Source: Reinekea sp. G2M2-21 (GTDB taxonomy: Bacteria > Pseudomonadota > Gammaproteobacteria > Pseudomonadales > Natronospirillaceae). Taken from it: DNA of 64,000 bases. Position 1 is the first letter of the stretch. Each line of letters starts with the position of its first letter. The translations under genes were made by a program, and so were the position numbers. The notes below the pieces were generated by a model. It was not told the DNA's origin, searched no databases, and saw only the letters and a program-made list of their open reading frames with translations. Positions 52,424 to 62,941 of this stretch are shown one piece after another. The DNA is taken from the NCBI RefSeq assembly GCF_015687175.1, contig NZ_JADPQG010000001.1, forward strand, positions 434,001 to 498,000, given 5' to 3'.

Positions 52424-53611
52424 TTACAATATTGCTTTCAAGCGCATAGCTGCTTCGACACATTCATCCAGGGTCGCGACCAGCGCAATACGCACATGTC
52501 CATAACCGGGGTTGATGCCATTATTCATTCGCGACAGATATTGTCCGGGAAGCACGCGAATATTCGCTTTTTCCAGCCAGTCTAATGCGGTTTTTTCATC
52601 GTCCGTTTCCAGGTTTGGCCACAAATAAAAACTGGCTGGTGGTATGGAAACTGGCAGTACTGACTGCAGTTCGCCAACCACTGCCTGGTATTTTTCATTG
52701 TAGAGTCGACGGTTTTCGATAACGTGCGTTTCGTCGTTCCAGGCAGCAATGGAAACTTGCTGATGCGGAAAAGGCATGGCGCAACCATGGTAGGTTCGAT
52801 ACTGCAAAAATTGCGCGAGCCGATGCTCATCACCAGCCACAAAACCGCTGCGCAGTCCCGGCAAATTGGAGCGTTTGCTCAGGCTATGAAACACCAGACA
52901 TTGATCATAATGACCATCGAGACTGTCACAGGCTTGTAATAGGCCTGCAGGTGGATTTGACTCGTCTCGATAGAGTTCGCTGTAACACTCATCGCTGATC
53001 AGCAAAAAACCATATTGACGGGCTTTGTTGACTAAAAACGTTAGGGTATCCAGTGACAACGTTGTGCCACTTGGGTTGCCTGGCGTGCAGATAAACAGAA
53101 TCTGACACTGCTGCCATTGTTCATCTGTAATTGCCTGGTAGTCAGGCTGATATGCCTGCTCAGGCAGACAATTCAAAAATTTAACTTCACCGCCGGCAAG
53201 CAGAGTTGCACCTTCATATATCTGGTAAAACGGATTCGGCATCCAGACCTGTCGAGCAGGCAAGGTCGGGTCATAAAGCGCTTGTACGACAGAAAATAAT
53301 GCTTCACGCGTACCGGTGACGGGCAAGGTGTGTTTGTCGTCTGAAAATTTGTTTGGGTGTTGAGACAAAAAACGACGTCGAACCCATTGCCCGATGGCTT
53401 GTTTTAGCTCAGGCATGCCCGCTGTAGCCGGGTACTTTGAATAGCCATCGAGGTTGGATAAAAGAACGTCCTTCAGGAAATCTGGTGCTTCGTGTTTGGG
53501 TTCCCCAATGGACCAGGCAATGGGCGACAGGTCCGCAATGTTGGCATTGGCAGTCAGACACTTCAGCTTTTCAAAAGGGTAGGGTTGCAGCGTCGATAGA
53601 AAAGGGTTCAT
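52424..53611 (-). CDS. dapC: Succinyldiaminopimelate transaminase
   Basis: 395 aa fold-type I aminotransferase. MNPFLSTLQPYPFEKL, IGEPKHEAPDFL, FICTPGNPSGTTLSLD, SDECYSELYRDE, and PLP Lys in FHSLSKRSNLPGLRSGF are the DapC pattern. Overlaps the glnD stop by four bases. Provides amino transfer in the same pathway as dapD. Confidence 0.94.
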   Translation of the reverse strand: MNPFLSTLQPYPFEKLKCLTANANIADLSPIAWSIGEPKHEAPDFLKDVLLSNLDGYSKYPATAGMPELKQAIGQWVRRRFLSQHPNKFSDDKHTLPVTGTREALFSVVQALYDPTLPARQVWMPNPFYQIYEGATLLAGGEVKFLNCLPEQAYQPDYQAITDEQWQQCQILFICTPGNPSGTTLSLDTLTFLVNKARQYGFLLISDECYSELYRDESNPPAGLLQACDSLDGHYDQCLVFHSLSKRSNLPGLRSGFVAGDEHRLAQFLQYRTYHGCAMPFPHQQVSIAAWNDETHVIENRRLYNEKYQAVVGELQSVLPVSIPPASFYLWPNLETDDEKTALDWLEKANIRVLPGQYLSRMNNGINPGYGHVRIALVATLDECVEAAMRLKAIL

Positions 53612-56289
53612 CGTTCCATGGCCTCAGAAATAGTTTCTTTGAGTTCGCGTTGCAGGCGTTCAACATCATCAGACTTCATCAACGGCAAGTTACTTTCATC
53701 GACCACGAAGAAGACGTCTTCTACATGTTCGCCAAGCGTTGAAATCCGTGCGTTCAGTAAATTCAGTTTCAATCTGCGGAAACAACGACCGATGTCTGCC
53801 AGCAGGCCGGGCCGGTCTGAGGCTACTACTTCGACCACAGTGCGGTGGTTTACCATGTCATTACTGACGGTGATTTCCGCAGGAATCTGAAAATGTTTCT
53901 GCTGGCGACTGATGCGCCGTGTCGGCAGTGGCGCGTCGTGCGGATTTTGAATTTCCAACAACAGTTTGTGCTGAATTTCAAACAACCGATCCGGATTGTC
54001 GCCAATGCTGGTGCCATCCTGTTCGAGAACAATGAAAGTATCCAAACTGAAATCTGACGCCGAAGAGGTCATGATCCGAGCGTCCTGAATGTCGAGATTC
54101 AAGCCATCCAAGGTGGCGGCAATATCTGCAAACAGATGTGGCCGGTCGGGAGCATAAATAAAAATCTGCGTACCGCCCGCGTAATTTCGATCATCCGTTT
54201 CTTTGATCAGGACCAGAGGCACATTCAGTCCATGGTTCGCAATAGCACGGGCATGCCAGGCAATATTTTCCGGAGATTCGCGCAAAAAATAATCATCTCC
54301 CGGGTTGTCCCATAAACGGATAACTTCATCGCGCTGAAAGCCATCGGCAAGCAGAAGAGCCATGGCGGCCTGTTGCGATTCGAGAATGCGTTCTTCTTTG
54401 TTTATCGGGTTTTCCAAACCGCGGCGTAACGCGCGTTTGGTTTCGTGGTACAGGCGCTCCATCAGCGATGCGCGCCAACTGTTCCAAAGGTTGGGGTTAG
54501 TCGCATAAATATCAGCCACCGTCAGCACGTATAAATAGTTGAGTCGATGAGAGTCGCCGACTAACTGCGCAAATCGATTGATGACGGCTGGGTCTGAAAT
54601 GTCCTGACGTTGCGCTGTCATGGACATCAACAGGTGGTGTCGAACTAACCAGGTCACCATGTCTGTTTCCCACGTCGACAAACGATGACGTTCGGCGAAA
54701 CGCTGAACTTCAAAGGCGCCTTCTTGTGAATGGTCCGAATTTCGCCCTTTGCCAATGTCATGATACAGCGCGGCAATATAAACCAATTCAATTTTGGGCA
54801 GGTCGTGAATAATCTTTGTCGCGATAGGGAATCGTTTGGTGTTGCTGGCGTGTCGGAAAGAGCGGAGGTTGCGGATTGTCAGTAAGGTGTGTGCATCGAC
54901 GGTATAGACATGAAACAGGTCGAACTGCATCTGACCGACTATTTTGCCAAACTCGGGCAGATACAATCCGAGAATGCCGTATTGGTTCATGCGCAGCAGG
55001 CCGTGATAAACCCCTTGGGGGCTGCGTAACAATTCCATGAAAAAGGTAATGTTGCGCAAATCTTGCCGGAAGGCGCCATCAATCAACTGACGGCTGGCAA
55101 AGAGTAGCCGCATGGTGCTGGCCCGAATGCCTTTCACGTTTTCAGTTTGTGCGCACAGCACAAAAATCTCGAGAAGTGCCGACGGCGTGCGGTTAAATAC
55201 TTTGTCGCTCGTGACTTCAATATACCTGTTACGCATTTGAAACCGGGCATTAATCTGCGTAACTTCATCGGTTTCGTCGTCTTTTAGAATGGCTTCATCA
55301 AACAGCTGCAATAAAATGATGTTTAATGTGCGCAGTTTGAAAACCTGGCGGAAGTAATCCTGCATCAGGTGCTCGACGGCCAACTGACCTTCTCGATCGC
55401 TGTAACCGAACATTTCGGCAACCTGTTCCTGCAGGTTGAACAATAAGCGGTCTTCTTCGCGATTGGTGATCATATGTAGCGCATAACGAACGCGCCATAG
55501 AAAATCCTGGCCGTCTCGTAATGTCTGAAATTCGGCATCGGTCAGAAAGTTTCTTTCAACCAGGTCGATAAGTTCAGAATCGCCGAAATGACGTTTGGCG
55601 ACCCAGCCAATGTTCTGGATATCGCGCAAAGCGCCGGGTCCGCCTTTGACGTTAGGCTCCAGGTTATACTCAGTTTCATTGAACTTCTGGTAACGATTGG
55701 CCTGTTCGTTCATTTTAGCTTTGTAAAAATCACGGCTTGGCCAGATTTTGTCCGGACCGACATTGTCGTTGAGTTGTTGGCGCAAGTTGTTATCGCCAAC
55801 CAGCGTACGCGACTCCATCAGGTTGGTCGTGATGGTGACGTCTCCAGCGGCTTCTGTAATGCAGGCTTCGAGAGTCCTGACACTGTGACCAACTTCCAGT
55901 TTGATGTCCCAGAGCAACGTCAAGAAAGACTGTAAAGACTCGACGTTGTCATTGATACAGCCTTCGTCTGTAAACAGCAACAGTAGGTCGATATCGGAGT
56001 GTGGCAGTAATTCTCCCCGGCCATAACCGCCGACGGCGATCAGGGCAATAGACTCAGGTCGCTTCCATTCAAAAAGCTGCCACACACAGTCCAGCAACTC
56101 ATCCATCGCGTAGGCGCGACCGAACACCAGATTGCGGATAGATTCACCCTGAATAAACCGCTGATCCAATGTTTCCCTGAGCTGCTTCAGTGCTTTTTTC
56201 AGCACGGGGATCGGGGCTTCTGATCTTAATTGCTGCGACAGCGTTTCTTTGTCGAACAGACTGCTATCTGAATAACGAGCAAGATCCAA
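53608..56289 (-). CDS. glnD: PII uridylyltransferase / uridylyl-removing enzyme
   Basis: 893 aa. Nucleotidyltransferase motif VGGYGRGELLPHSDIDLLLL near 86-105, HD domain with ALYHDIGKGRNSDHSQEG near 500-520, two C-terminal ACT domains (IFIYAPDRPHLFADIAATLDGLNLDI and VEVVASDRPGLLADIGRCFRRLKLNL). Senses glutamine and modifies PII proteins in nitrogen control. Follows map. Confidence 0.97.
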   Translation of the reverse strand: MDLARYSDSSLFDKETLSQQLRSEAPIPVLKKALKQLRETLDQRFIQGESIRNLVFGRAYAMDELLDCVWQLFEWKRPESIALIAVGGYGRGELLPHSDIDLLLLFTDEGCINDNVESLQSFLTLLWDIKLEVGHSVRTLEACITEAAGDVTITTNLMESRTLVGDNNLRQQLNDNVGPDKIWPSRDFYKAKMNEQANRYQKFNETEYNLEPNVKGGPGALRDIQNIGWVAKRHFGDSELIDLVERNFLTDAEFQTLRDGQDFLWRVRYALHMITNREEDRLLFNLQEQVAEMFGYSDREGQLAVEHLMQDYFRQVFKLRTLNIILLQLFDEAILKDDETDEVTQINARFQMRNRYIEVTSDKVFNRTPSALLEIFVLCAQTENVKGIRASTMRLLFASRQLIDGAFRQDLRNITFFMELLRSPQGVYHGLLRMNQYGILGLYLPEFGKIVGQMQFDLFHVYTVDAHTLLTIRNLRSFRHASNTKRFPIATKIIHDLPKIELVYIAALYHDIGKGRNSDHSQEGAFEVQRFAERHRLSTWETDMVTWLVRHHLLMSMTAQRQDISDPAVINRFAQLVGDSHRLNYLYVLTVADIYATNPNLWNSWRASLMERLYHETKRALRRGLENPINKEERILESQQAAMALLLADGFQRDEVIRLWDNPGDDYFLRESPENIAWHARAIANHGLNVPLVLIKETDDRNYAGGTQIFIYAPDRPHLFADIAATLDGLNLDIQDARIMTSSASDFSLDTFIVLEQDGTSIGDNPDRLFEIQHKLLLEIQNPHDAPLPTRRISRQQKHFQIPAEITVSNDMVNHRTVVEVVASDRPGLLADIGRCFRRLKLNLLNARISTLGEHVEDVFFVVDESNLPLMKSDDVERLQRELKETISEAMER

Positions 56290-56333
56290 GGTCTAATCCT
56301 TTCAAAATTATGAGCAACGTATTGGGCAATGAC

Positions 56334-57116
56334 TTACGAGTTGAATGACTCTTCTTTTCTGGCGGTCAGCACCTCAACCCCGGTCGCGGTAACCAGCAGC
56401 GTGTGTTCCCATTGCGCAGACGCTTTGCGATCTTTGGTAACTACGGTCCATTGATCGCCCAGGATTTTGCACTGTGGTTTGCCCTGATTGATCATCGGCT
56501 CAATAGTAAAAGTCATACCTTCCTGCAATGCCATGCCAACGCCGGGTTTGCCGTAGTGCAATACCTGGGGTTCTTCGTGGAACACGGCGCCAATACCGTG
56601 GCCACAGAATTCCCGCACCACCGAGTAATGGTTGGCCTCTGCATGTTTTTGAATGATATTCCCTATATCCCCCAAGGTTGTGCCGGGTTTGACGATGTCG
56701 ATAGCCTTGTACAGGCATTCTTGTGTGACTTTGCACAGACGATCAATGTGTGCTGGTACTTCGCCGACATAGTACATTTTACTGGTGTCACCGTGATAAC
56801 CATCTTTGATGACGGTCACATCAATATTGACGACATCTCCCTTCTTTAACACTTTGTCGTCACTAGGAATGCCGTGACAGATGACATGGTTGACCGAGGT
56901 GCAAATTGACTTGGGAAAAGGTGGGTTGCCGTAATTCAATGGTGCGGGGGTGCCTTTCTGTACATCAACAATATAGTCATGGCAAATACGGTCCAATTCG
57001 CCCGTTGTGACACCGGGAACCACATGCGGTTCAATCATTTCCAATACTTCTGCGGCAAGACGACCAGCGACTCGCATTTTTTCAATTTCTTCAGCACTCT
57101 TGATGGTGACAGCCAT
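56334..57116 (-). CDS. map: Type I methionine aminopeptidase
   Basis: 260 aa. Metal ligands recognised: Asp in VNIDVTV, Asp in YHGDTSKM, His in FCGHGIG, Glu in TIEPM and Glu in QWEHT. NHVICHGIPSD holds the substrate His. Removes N-terminal Met co-translationally. Divergent from rpsB, the classical arrangement. Confidence 0.97.
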   Translation of the reverse strand: MAVTIKSAEEIEKMRVAGRLAAEVLEMIEPHVVPGVTTGELDRICHDYIVDVQKGTPAPLNYGNPPFPKSICTSVNHVICHGIPSDDKVLKKGDVVNIDVTVIKDGYHGDTSKMYYVGEVPAHIDRLCKVTQECLYKAIDIVKPGTTLGDIGNIIQKHAEANHYSVVREFCGHGIGAVFHEEPQVLHYGKPGVGMALQEGMTFTIEPMINQGKPQCKILGDQWTVVTKDRKASAQWEHTLLVTATGVEVLTARKEESFNS

Positions 57117-57264
57117 AAAATGTCCAGGTTGTTGGCGAACTATCTGGCAATTCTAACGGTTTTGACAAATAGATACACCCCATCGAAATTACGGTTTTTA
57201 CCTCTTCCCGGAACAGTAGTGGCTTTCGCGGGCGGAATTCGGTTGCTGTTTGAAGTGGTTTTGC

Positions 57265-57293
57265 TTGCGTGGGAAGGTCTATTTTGGTATAAA
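57265..57293 (+). promoter_or_regulatory. rpsB promoter
   Basis: TTGCGT (57265-57270), 17 bases, TATAAA (57288-57293), followed by GCGCGCCGC. A GC-rich discriminator after the -10 is typical of stringently controlled ribosomal promoters. 121 bases before the rpsB start. Confidence 0.65.
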
Positions 57294-57299
57294 GCGCGC

Positions 57300-57414
57300 C
57301 GCTCCGCGAGGAGTTAACTTAATTCTCACATATCCCGACACGTGATCCTGGGTGCCCGAAAGGGGTTGGATTATGGGGGGTGTGGAGGCCTAACCCGAAT
57401 ATTGAGAGGATAAT
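57300..57414 (+). promoter_or_regulatory. rpsB 5' leader, possible S2-binding autoregulatory RNA
   Basis: About 115 bases of untranslated leader with GGGTGCCCGAAAGGGGTTGG and later GGAGGCCTAACCC, able to fold into a structured leader. S2 is known to repress its own operon through such leaders in gammaproteobacteria. Structural match not tested. Confidence 0.45.
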
Positions 57415-58149
57415 ATGGCAACTGTTTCAATGCGTGACCTGCTTAAAGCAGGCGTTCACTTTGGTCACCAAACTCGTTACTGGAACCCTAAAATGGGTAA
57501 GTACATCTTTGGTGCCCGCAATAAGATTCATATCATCAACTTGGAGCACACTGTGCCTGCGATCAATGACGCGCTGTCATTCGTTGGTGCTTTAGCGGCT
57601 AAAAAGAACAAGTTGTTGTTTGTTGGTACTAAGCGTTCTGCCAGCAATATCATTCGTGAAGAAGCAACTCGTGCTGGCATGCCTTATGTGGCACACCGTT
57701 GGTTGGGTGGCATGTTGACGAACTACAAAACCATTCGTCAATCAATCAAGCGTTTACGTGAACTGACAACTCAACAAGCTGACGGTACCTTCGATCAGTT
57801 GACCAAGAAAGAGCGACTGATGGCGACTCGCGAGATCGAGAAGCTGGAAAAATCTATCGGTGGTATCAAAGATATGGGCGGTTTGCCTGACGCGCTGTTC
57901 GTTATCGACGTTGATCACGAGCGCATCGCGATTCAGGAAGCCAATAAGCTGGGTATCCCTGTTATTGGTGTTGTCGATTCAAACTCTAACCCAGACGGCG
58001 TTGACTATGTCATTCCGGGTAACGACGACGCAATCCGTGCTATCGAAATCTACGCGCAAGCGATGGCGGACGCGATTCTGGAAGCTAAGACTGCAGAAGT
58101 TGATGAGTTTGTTGAAGTTGCTGAAGCTCAAGAGCCGGCAGCTGAGTAA
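57415..58149 (+). CDS. rpsB: 30S ribosomal protein S2
   Basis: 244 aa. [36 protein letters not shown], and [44 protein letters not shown] are diagnostic. Low-complexity acidic tail ([11 protein letters not shown]). Followed by an attenuator-like terminator before tsf. Confidence 0.98.
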   Translation: MATVSMRDLLKAGVHFGHQTRYWNPKMGKYIFGARNKIHIINLEHTVPAINDALSFVGALAAKKNKLLFVGTKRSASNIIREEATRAGMPYVAHRWLGGMLTNYKTIRQSIKRLRELTTQQADGTFDQLTKKERLMATREIEKLEKSIGGIKDMGGLPDALFVIDVDHERIAIQEANKLGIPVIGVVDSNSNPDGVDYVIPGNDDAIRAIEIYAQAMADAILEAKTAEVDEFVEVAEAQEPAAE

Positions 58150-58169
58150 TTTCCCTGACTCAAGTGTTG

Positions 58170-58190
58170 AAGGGGCCTAGAGCCCCTTTT
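58170..58190 (+). terminator. Terminator/attenuator between rpsB and tsf
   Basis: AAGGGGC (58170-58176) / GCCCCTT (58182-58188), short loop, TTTT follows. Known place for partial termination in this operon. Confidence 0.75.
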
Positions 58191-58257
58191 GTAATTTGAG
58201 TTACTCAGGTTAACGACTGTTTTAGCGTAACTAATTAATTTATTGAGGACGAATATC

Positions 58258-59121
58258 ATGGCAATTACTGCAAGCCTGGTGAAAGAACTTCGTGAGCGTA
58301 CTGGTCTGGGTATGATGGAGTGTAAGAAAGCACTTGTCGAAACAGATGGTGATATCGAAGCGGCAATTGATAACCTGCGAAAAGCTTCTGGCTTGAAGGC
58401 AGCTAAGAAGGCAGGTCGTACGGCGGCTGAAGGTATTATCGTTACCCGTACTTCTGCGGATAACACACTGGTTATGTTGCTGGAAATCAATAGCGAAACT
58501 GACTTTGTGGCGCGTGATGACAATTTCCTGGGCTTTGCTAACAAAGTCGCTGATATTGCTTTTGAGAAGAAGCAAGCCGATGTTGCCACTTTGATGGCTG
58601 ATGGTCTGGAAGCTGAGCGTGAAGCGCTGGTTCAGAAAATCGGTGAAAATATTTCTGTTCGTCGCATTGAGTTTGTTGGCGGTGAAGGCAAGACTGTTGA
58701 AGCCTATGTTCACGGTGGCCGTATTGCTGCTGCTGTTGAGCTGGTCGGCGGTACTGCCGAATTGGCGAAAGACATCGCTATGCACGTTGCCGCTATTAAC
58801 CCTCAATTCGTAAGCCCGGCGTCTATTCCGGCTGAAGTGCTTGAGCGTGAAAAAGAAGTTGTGCGTGCTCAGTCTGAAGGATCCGGTAAGCCTGCTGAAA
58901 TTATCGAGAAGATGATGGTTGGTCGAATCAAGAAGTTCGAAGCTGAGATTTCTTTGCTGGAGCAGCCTTTTGTTAAGGACGCCGATATCAAAGTTGGTGC
59001 TTTAGCCAAGAAAGCTGGTGCAGAAGTAGTGAGCTTTACCCGATTTGAAGTGGGTGAAGGTATCGAGAAAGAAGAAGTTGACTTTGCAGCAGAAGTTGCA
59101 GCGGCAGCTAAAGGTAACTGA
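58258..59121 (+). CDS. tsf: Elongation factor Ts
   Basis: 287 aa from ATG 58258 (GAGG ahead); the upstream ATG at 58243 gives five extra residues unlike the family. [19 protein letters not shown] and [15 protein letters not shown], with the HVAA dimer/EF-Tu contact region ([11 protein letters not shown]). Guanine-exchange factor of EF-Tu. Followed by a strong terminator. Confidence 0.98.
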   Translation: MAITASLVKELRERTGLGMMECKKALVETDGDIEAAIDNLRKASGLKAAKKAGRTAAEGIIVTRTSADNTLVMLLEINSETDFVARDDNFLGFANKVADIAFEKKQADVATLMADGLEAEREALVQKIGENISVRRIEFVGGEGKTVEAYVHGGRIAAAVELVGGTAELAKDIAMHVAAINPQFVSPASIPAEVLEREKEVVRAQSEGSGKPAEIIEKMMVGRIKKFEAEISLLEQPFVKDADIKVGALAKKAGAEVVSFTRFEVGEGIEKEEVDFAAEVAAAAKGN

Positions 59122-59138
59122 GTATTCAGTGGCTGAGA

Positions 59139-59165
59139 AGAAGGCGCTAATCGCGCCTTTTTTTG
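59139..59165 (+). terminator. Terminator of rpsB-tsf
   Basis: AAGGCGC (59141-59147) / GCGCCTT (59153-59159), then TTTTTT. Strong. Confidence 0.92.
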
Positions 59166-59527
59166 TGCCCGCAAAAGCTGTCGCCGCAGCCATATACGCC
59201 CACATGTAACGCAGGCGTGGCTGGTTTGAGGACGATCCGGTTGGTGGTAGTGTAGGTCCTTGATTGCTCTGAAAGTAGACAAAGTCTGCAGGGCAGAGGC
59301 CAAAAGGGTGGCTAAGCTAATGATTTTGCACATAAAGCCTTATTTTTTTCGCAGCAAAGCAGTAGATGGGTGTGTATAATGACCCACCGAAATTTTGACT
59401 GATTTGTTGGCTTTTTGGTGATCTATGTGTCTGGTGCCAGTCTTTTCAGGCGGTGTCAGTTAGAGGCTGACCAGCAAATCATCCATTCCAGAGGTCGGTA
59501 GGCCGAGTATGGTTAAGGAATAGAGCA
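59166..59527. other. Gap between tsf and frr where pyrH is normally found
   Basis: No coding frame of useful length; the whole tsf-frr gap is 406 bases, too short for a UMP kinase gene (about 740 bases). It holds a -10 box TATAAT at 59375-59380 with no clear -35. GCTGACC and GGTCGG elements before frr show no strong structure. A frr promoter is therefore likely here. Confidence 0.6.
59375..59380 (+). promoter_or_regulatory. -10 box upstream of frr
   Basis: Perfect TATAAT preceded by TGTG; -35 not obvious. 148 bases before the frr start. Consistent with a separate frr-uppS-cdsA-dxr-rseP unit. Confidence 0.45.
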
Positions 59528-60085
59528 ATGATTGACGAAATTAAGCAGGAAACGCAGACTCATAACCGCAAAGCAATTGCAGCGTTGGATGATGCATTCA
59601 ATAAGATTCGTACCGGACGGGCAAACCCTTCGATTTTGGACAATGTTCAGGTCGACTATTACGGCACTATGACGCCGTTGAAGCAGGTAGCCAATATTAT
59701 TATTGAAGATGGTCGAACGCTGTCTATTGTACCTTGGGAACAAAAAATGGTTCCGGACATTGAACGAGCGATCATGAAAAGCGATCTCGGCTTGAATCCA
59801 GCCACCGCGGGTACCAATATCCGTATCGTGATGCCAATGTTGACGGAAGAAACTCGTCGAGACTTGATCAAAGTTGCTCGTGCGGAAGCTGAAAAAGCCC
59901 GCGTATCCATTCGTAATGGTCGCCGTGACGCAAATTCTTCGATCAAAGAACTGGTCAAAGAAAAAGAGATTTCTGAAGACGATGGTAAAAAAGCAGAAGA
60001 CGATATTCAGAAGATCACGGATGCAGCAGTCGCAGAAGTCGACCAGCATTTGACCAATAAAGAAGCCGATTTGATGAAAGTTTGA
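59528..60085 (+). CDS. frr: Ribosome recycling factor
   Basis: 185 aa, start ATG 59528. FNKIRTGRANPSILDNVQVDYYGTMTPLKQVANI, then PWEQKMVPDIERAIMKSDLGLNP, and RVSIRNGRRDANSSIKELVKEKEISEDD are the RRF blocks. Splits post-termination ribosomes with EF-G. Ends with a terminator. Confidence 0.98.
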   Translation: MIDEIKQETQTHNRKAIAALDDAFNKIRTGRANPSILDNVQVDYYGTMTPLKQVANIIIEDGRTLSIVPWEQKMVPDIERAIMKSDLGLNPATAGTNIRIVMPMLTEETRRDLIKVARAEAEKARVSIRNGRRDANSSIKELVKEKEISEDDGKKAEDDIQKITDAAVAEVDQHLTNKEADLMKV

Positions 60086-60103
60086 AATCAGTCGGGACTA
60101 AAC

Positions 60104-60137
60104 AAAGGCGGCATAGTGACTATGCAGCCTTTTTTTG
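60104..60137 (+). terminator. Terminator after frr
   Basis: AGGCGGCATAG / CTATGCAGCCT stem with one mismatch, then a T-run. Strong; separates frr from uppS. Confidence 0.88.
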
Positions 60138-60193
60138 TTGTTAGAACCTGGGCATTGCCCTGAAATATGGATGTTTGACGGTAAGAACAAGAT

Positions 60194-60937
60194 ATGACAA
60201 ATCAATGGGCAGATATTTCAATACCAAAGCACGTCGCCATCATTATGGATGGTAATAACCGGTGGGCGAAAAAACGCTTATTAGGTGGTATTGCTGGTCA
60301 TAAAGCCGCCGTCAAAAACGTTCGTATGGTTGTCGAAGAAAGTGCCCGGGCAGGCGTTGAAGTACTCACCCTTTACGCTTTTTCGTCAGAGAACTGGCGG
60401 CGACCAAAAGACGAAGTCAATGCGCTGATGGATTTGTTTTTGCTGGCGCTGAATCGCGAAGTTAAGAAACTAGCTAGGAATAACCTGCGGTTACGTATCG
60501 TTGGTGACGTGACTGGTTTTAGTCCGGCCATTCAAAAAGCTATTGCGAAAGCGGAAGCTGAAACGGCGGGCAATACCGGGATGATGTTGGCTGTTGCAGC
60601 TAATTATGGTGGTCACTGGGATATAACGCAGGCTATGCGGAAACTGGCAAAGCGTGTTCAGCAAGGTGACTTGCAGCCAGATGACATTAGCGAAGAAATG
60701 ATTGGCCACGAAGTGATGTTGGGCGATATGCCACCCCCGGACCTGTGTATCCGGACGGCAGGTGAGCAACGTATTTCCAACTTCCTGTTGTGGCAAATGG
60801 CCTACACAGAGTTTTACTTTACCTCTGAATTTTGGCCTGACTTTGATCGGGAATCATTGCGCAAAGCCTTCGAATCGTTTTCCAGTCGCGTCCGGCGTTT
60901 CGGTCGGACCGACGACCAGTTAGATCAAGAGACCTGA
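60194..60937 (+). CDS. uppS: Undecaprenyl diphosphate synthase
   Basis: 247 aa, ATG 60194. Catalytic Asp in IIMDGNNRWAKKR, GHKAAVKN, and AFSSENWRRPKDEV; C-terminal DLCIRTAGEQRISNFLLWQMAYTEFYF. Makes the C55 lipid carrier for peptidoglycan. Four bases before cdsA. Confidence 0.97.
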   Translation: MTNQWADISIPKHVAIIMDGNNRWAKKRLLGGIAGHKAAVKNVRMVVEESARAGVEVLTLYAFSSENWRRPKDEVNALMDLFLLALNREVKKLARNNLRLRIVGDVTGFSPAIQKAIAKAEAETAGNTGMMLAVAANYGGHWDITQAMRKLAKRVQQGDLQPDDISEEMIGHEVMLGDMPPPDLCIRTAGEQRISNFLLWQMAYTEFYFTSEFWPDFDRESLRKAFESFSSRVRRFGRTDDQLDQET

Positions 60938-60941
60938 ATAG

Positions 60942-61769
60942 ATGTTATTACAACGAGTGTTGACCGCCGCCATACTTGCCCCATTAATGCTGGCCGGCAT
61001 TTTTTTATTGCCAGATGTCGGTTTCCGGGTGTTTATCGGCTTGATCGTCGCTCTCGGCGCTTGGGAATGGGCGAATATCTCTGGCGTTAAGACTCAGGGT
61101 GGCCGTATAGGTGTAGCTGTAGTGTCAGTGTTGTTGTTGTTCGCTATTCATTTTGCAATTCCGGTTGCCAGCACACTTTGGTCTGCGTTGATCCTGATGA
61201 CCTTGGTCTGGTGGTTAATCGCATCTGTCACTGTGTTTCTGTACCCGAAAAAAGCGACATGGTTGAGTTCTGTGGTTTTGCGTATCGCCGTTGCTGTCCC
61301 GGTGTTAGGTGCGTTTTGGATGGGATTGGTCTGGCTGAAAAATCAGCCGCAAAGTGTCCTGTTGTTAACCTGGTTAATGTTGTTGGTTTGGGGGGCTGAT
61401 ATTGGTGCCTACTTTGCGGGTCGATTATTCGGTAATCGCAAGTTGGCCCCTAAGGTTAGCCCTGGTAAGACCTGGGCCGGGGTATACGGTGGCATGTTAA
61501 CCAGCGTTCTGGTTTCAGTCATCATTGCTTATTTTTTTCTGCCAGATCATGACCTAAAAGGCTGGGCTTGGCTGGTTTTATTATCTTCTGCCGTAGTGGC
61601 AATCTCTGTGATGGGTGATCTCTTTGAGTCTTTGCTTAAACGTAACCGAGGTATAAAGGACAGTTCTGCGTTACTGCCAGGGCATGGCGGTATTCTCGAT
61701 CGGATAGACAGTTTGTGCGCTGCGACTCCGATGTTTGTTTTACTTTGGTTTGTGTTGTCCGTGGCATGA
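60942..61769 (+). CDS. cdsA: Phosphatidate cytidylyltransferase
   Basis: 275 aa, about eight hydrophobic segments. CTP transferase signature in the C-terminal [29 protein letters not shown] and the [15 protein letters not shown] block. Makes CDP-diacylglycerol at the inner membrane. The stop overlaps the dxr start (ATGA). Confidence 0.96.
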   Translation: MLLQRVLTAAILAPLMLAGIFLLPDVGFRVFIGLIVALGAWEWANISGVKTQGGRIGVAVVSVLLLFAIHFAIPVASTLWSALILMTLVWWLIASVTVFLYPKKATWLSSVVLRIAVAVPVLGAFWMGLVWLKNQPQSVLLLTWLMLLVWGADIGAYFAGRLFGNRKLAPKVSPGKTWAGVYGGMLTSVLVSVIIAYFFLPDHDLKGWAWLVLLSSAVVAISVMGDLFESLLKRNRGIKDSSALLPGHGGILDRIDSLCAATPMFVLLWFVLSVA

Positions 61770-62938
61770 GCAGTTTGGCTTCTCCTGTACAGGTCTCCAT
61801 TCTCGGTGCGACCGGCTCTATTGGTCAGAGTACGCTGGACGTTATCGCCCGGTATCCTGATCGTTTCCAGGTATTCGCGCTGAGCGGGCATTCAAATATG
61901 GCGCAATTGGCGAGAGACATTAAAGCGTTTTCGCCGCGATTTGTGGTGGTGCCGAACAATGAACGCAGGCTTGAATTGCAGCGTCTGACGGATGCTGCAG
62001 AGACAGAGATCTTGGTCGGCGAGCAAGCGCTTTCTGACGTGGCCAGTGCACCAGAAGTCGATGCGGTGATGGCATCGATAGTGGGGGCTGCCGGTCTCGA
62101 CTCTTCGCTATCTGCAGCAAAAGCAGGCAAGAAATTGCTGTTGGCGAATAAAGAGAGTCTGGTCGTTGCTGGTGCATTGCTCATGGATGCGGTAGCTCAC
62201 TCAGGCGCTCAGTTAATGCCCATTGACAGCGAACATAATGCGATTTTTCAATGCTTGCCGAATGGGCAAACTAATCAAGGTGTCGAATCTGTGCTATTGA
62301 CTGCATCGGGCGGTCCCTTTCGGGAGTTCAGCCTGGAACAGCTGGCACATGTGACGCCGGAACAAGCAGTAGCGCACCCCAACTGGTCTATGGGTCGCAA
62401 GATATCCGTTGACTCAGCGACCTTGATGAACAAAGGGCTGGAGTTGATTGAAGCCTGTTGGCTATTTGATCTGACACCGGCCGATATTGAAGTGGTAGTG
62501 CATCCGCAGAGCGTTATACATTCGATGGTTCGCTATGTGGACGGCTCCGTTATTTCACAGATGGGGGCGCCTGATATGCGTACGCCCATAGCTTATGGCC
62601 TGGCGTACCCTGAGCGTATAGTCAGTGGATCTGATCGGTTGCAGTTCACCAGTGCTTTGCAACTATCATTTGACCAGCCGGATAGAGTACGTTTTCCCTG
62701 TTTGCGTTTGGCGGAAGACGCCATGCGACTCGGGGGGACTGCCCCAGCTATTCTTAATGCGGCAAATGAAATTACCGTCGCTGCGTTTCTTAACCGACGG
62801 ATTGGATTTACGGAAATCGCCCGTATAAACGAACAGGTCTTGACTGATAGCAACATTGAAACGGTTGAATCTGTTGAACAGCTGCGGGATGTAGACCAGC
62901 GTGCACGGCAATTGGCTGCGGCAGCGGTGGAGGTATAA
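61766..62938 (+). CDS. dxr: 1-deoxy-D-xylulose 5-phosphate reductoisomerase
   Basis: 390 aa from ATG 61766. NADPH motif [42 protein letters not shown] (metal Asp/Glu), [25 protein letters not shown]. First committed step of the MEP isoprenoid route, feeding uppS. Confidence 0.97.
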   Translation: MSSLASPVQVSILGATGSIGQSTLDVIARYPDRFQVFALSGHSNMAQLARDIKAFSPRFVVVPNNERRLELQRLTDAAETEILVGEQALSDVASAPEVDAVMASIVGAAGLDSSLSAAKAGKKLLLANKESLVVAGALLMDAVAHSGAQLMPIDSEHNAIFQCLPNGQTNQGVESVLLTASGGPFREFSLEQLAHVTPEQAVAHPNWSMGRKISVDSATLMNKGLELIEACWLFDLTPADIEVVVHPQSVIHSMVRYVDGSVISQMGAPDMRTPIAYGLAYPERIVSGSDRLQFTSALQLSFDQPDRVRFPCLRLAEDAMRLGGTAPAILNAANEITVAAFLNRRIGFTEIARINEQVLTDSNIETVESVEQLRDVDQRARQLAAAAVEV

Positions 62939-62941
62939 GGC

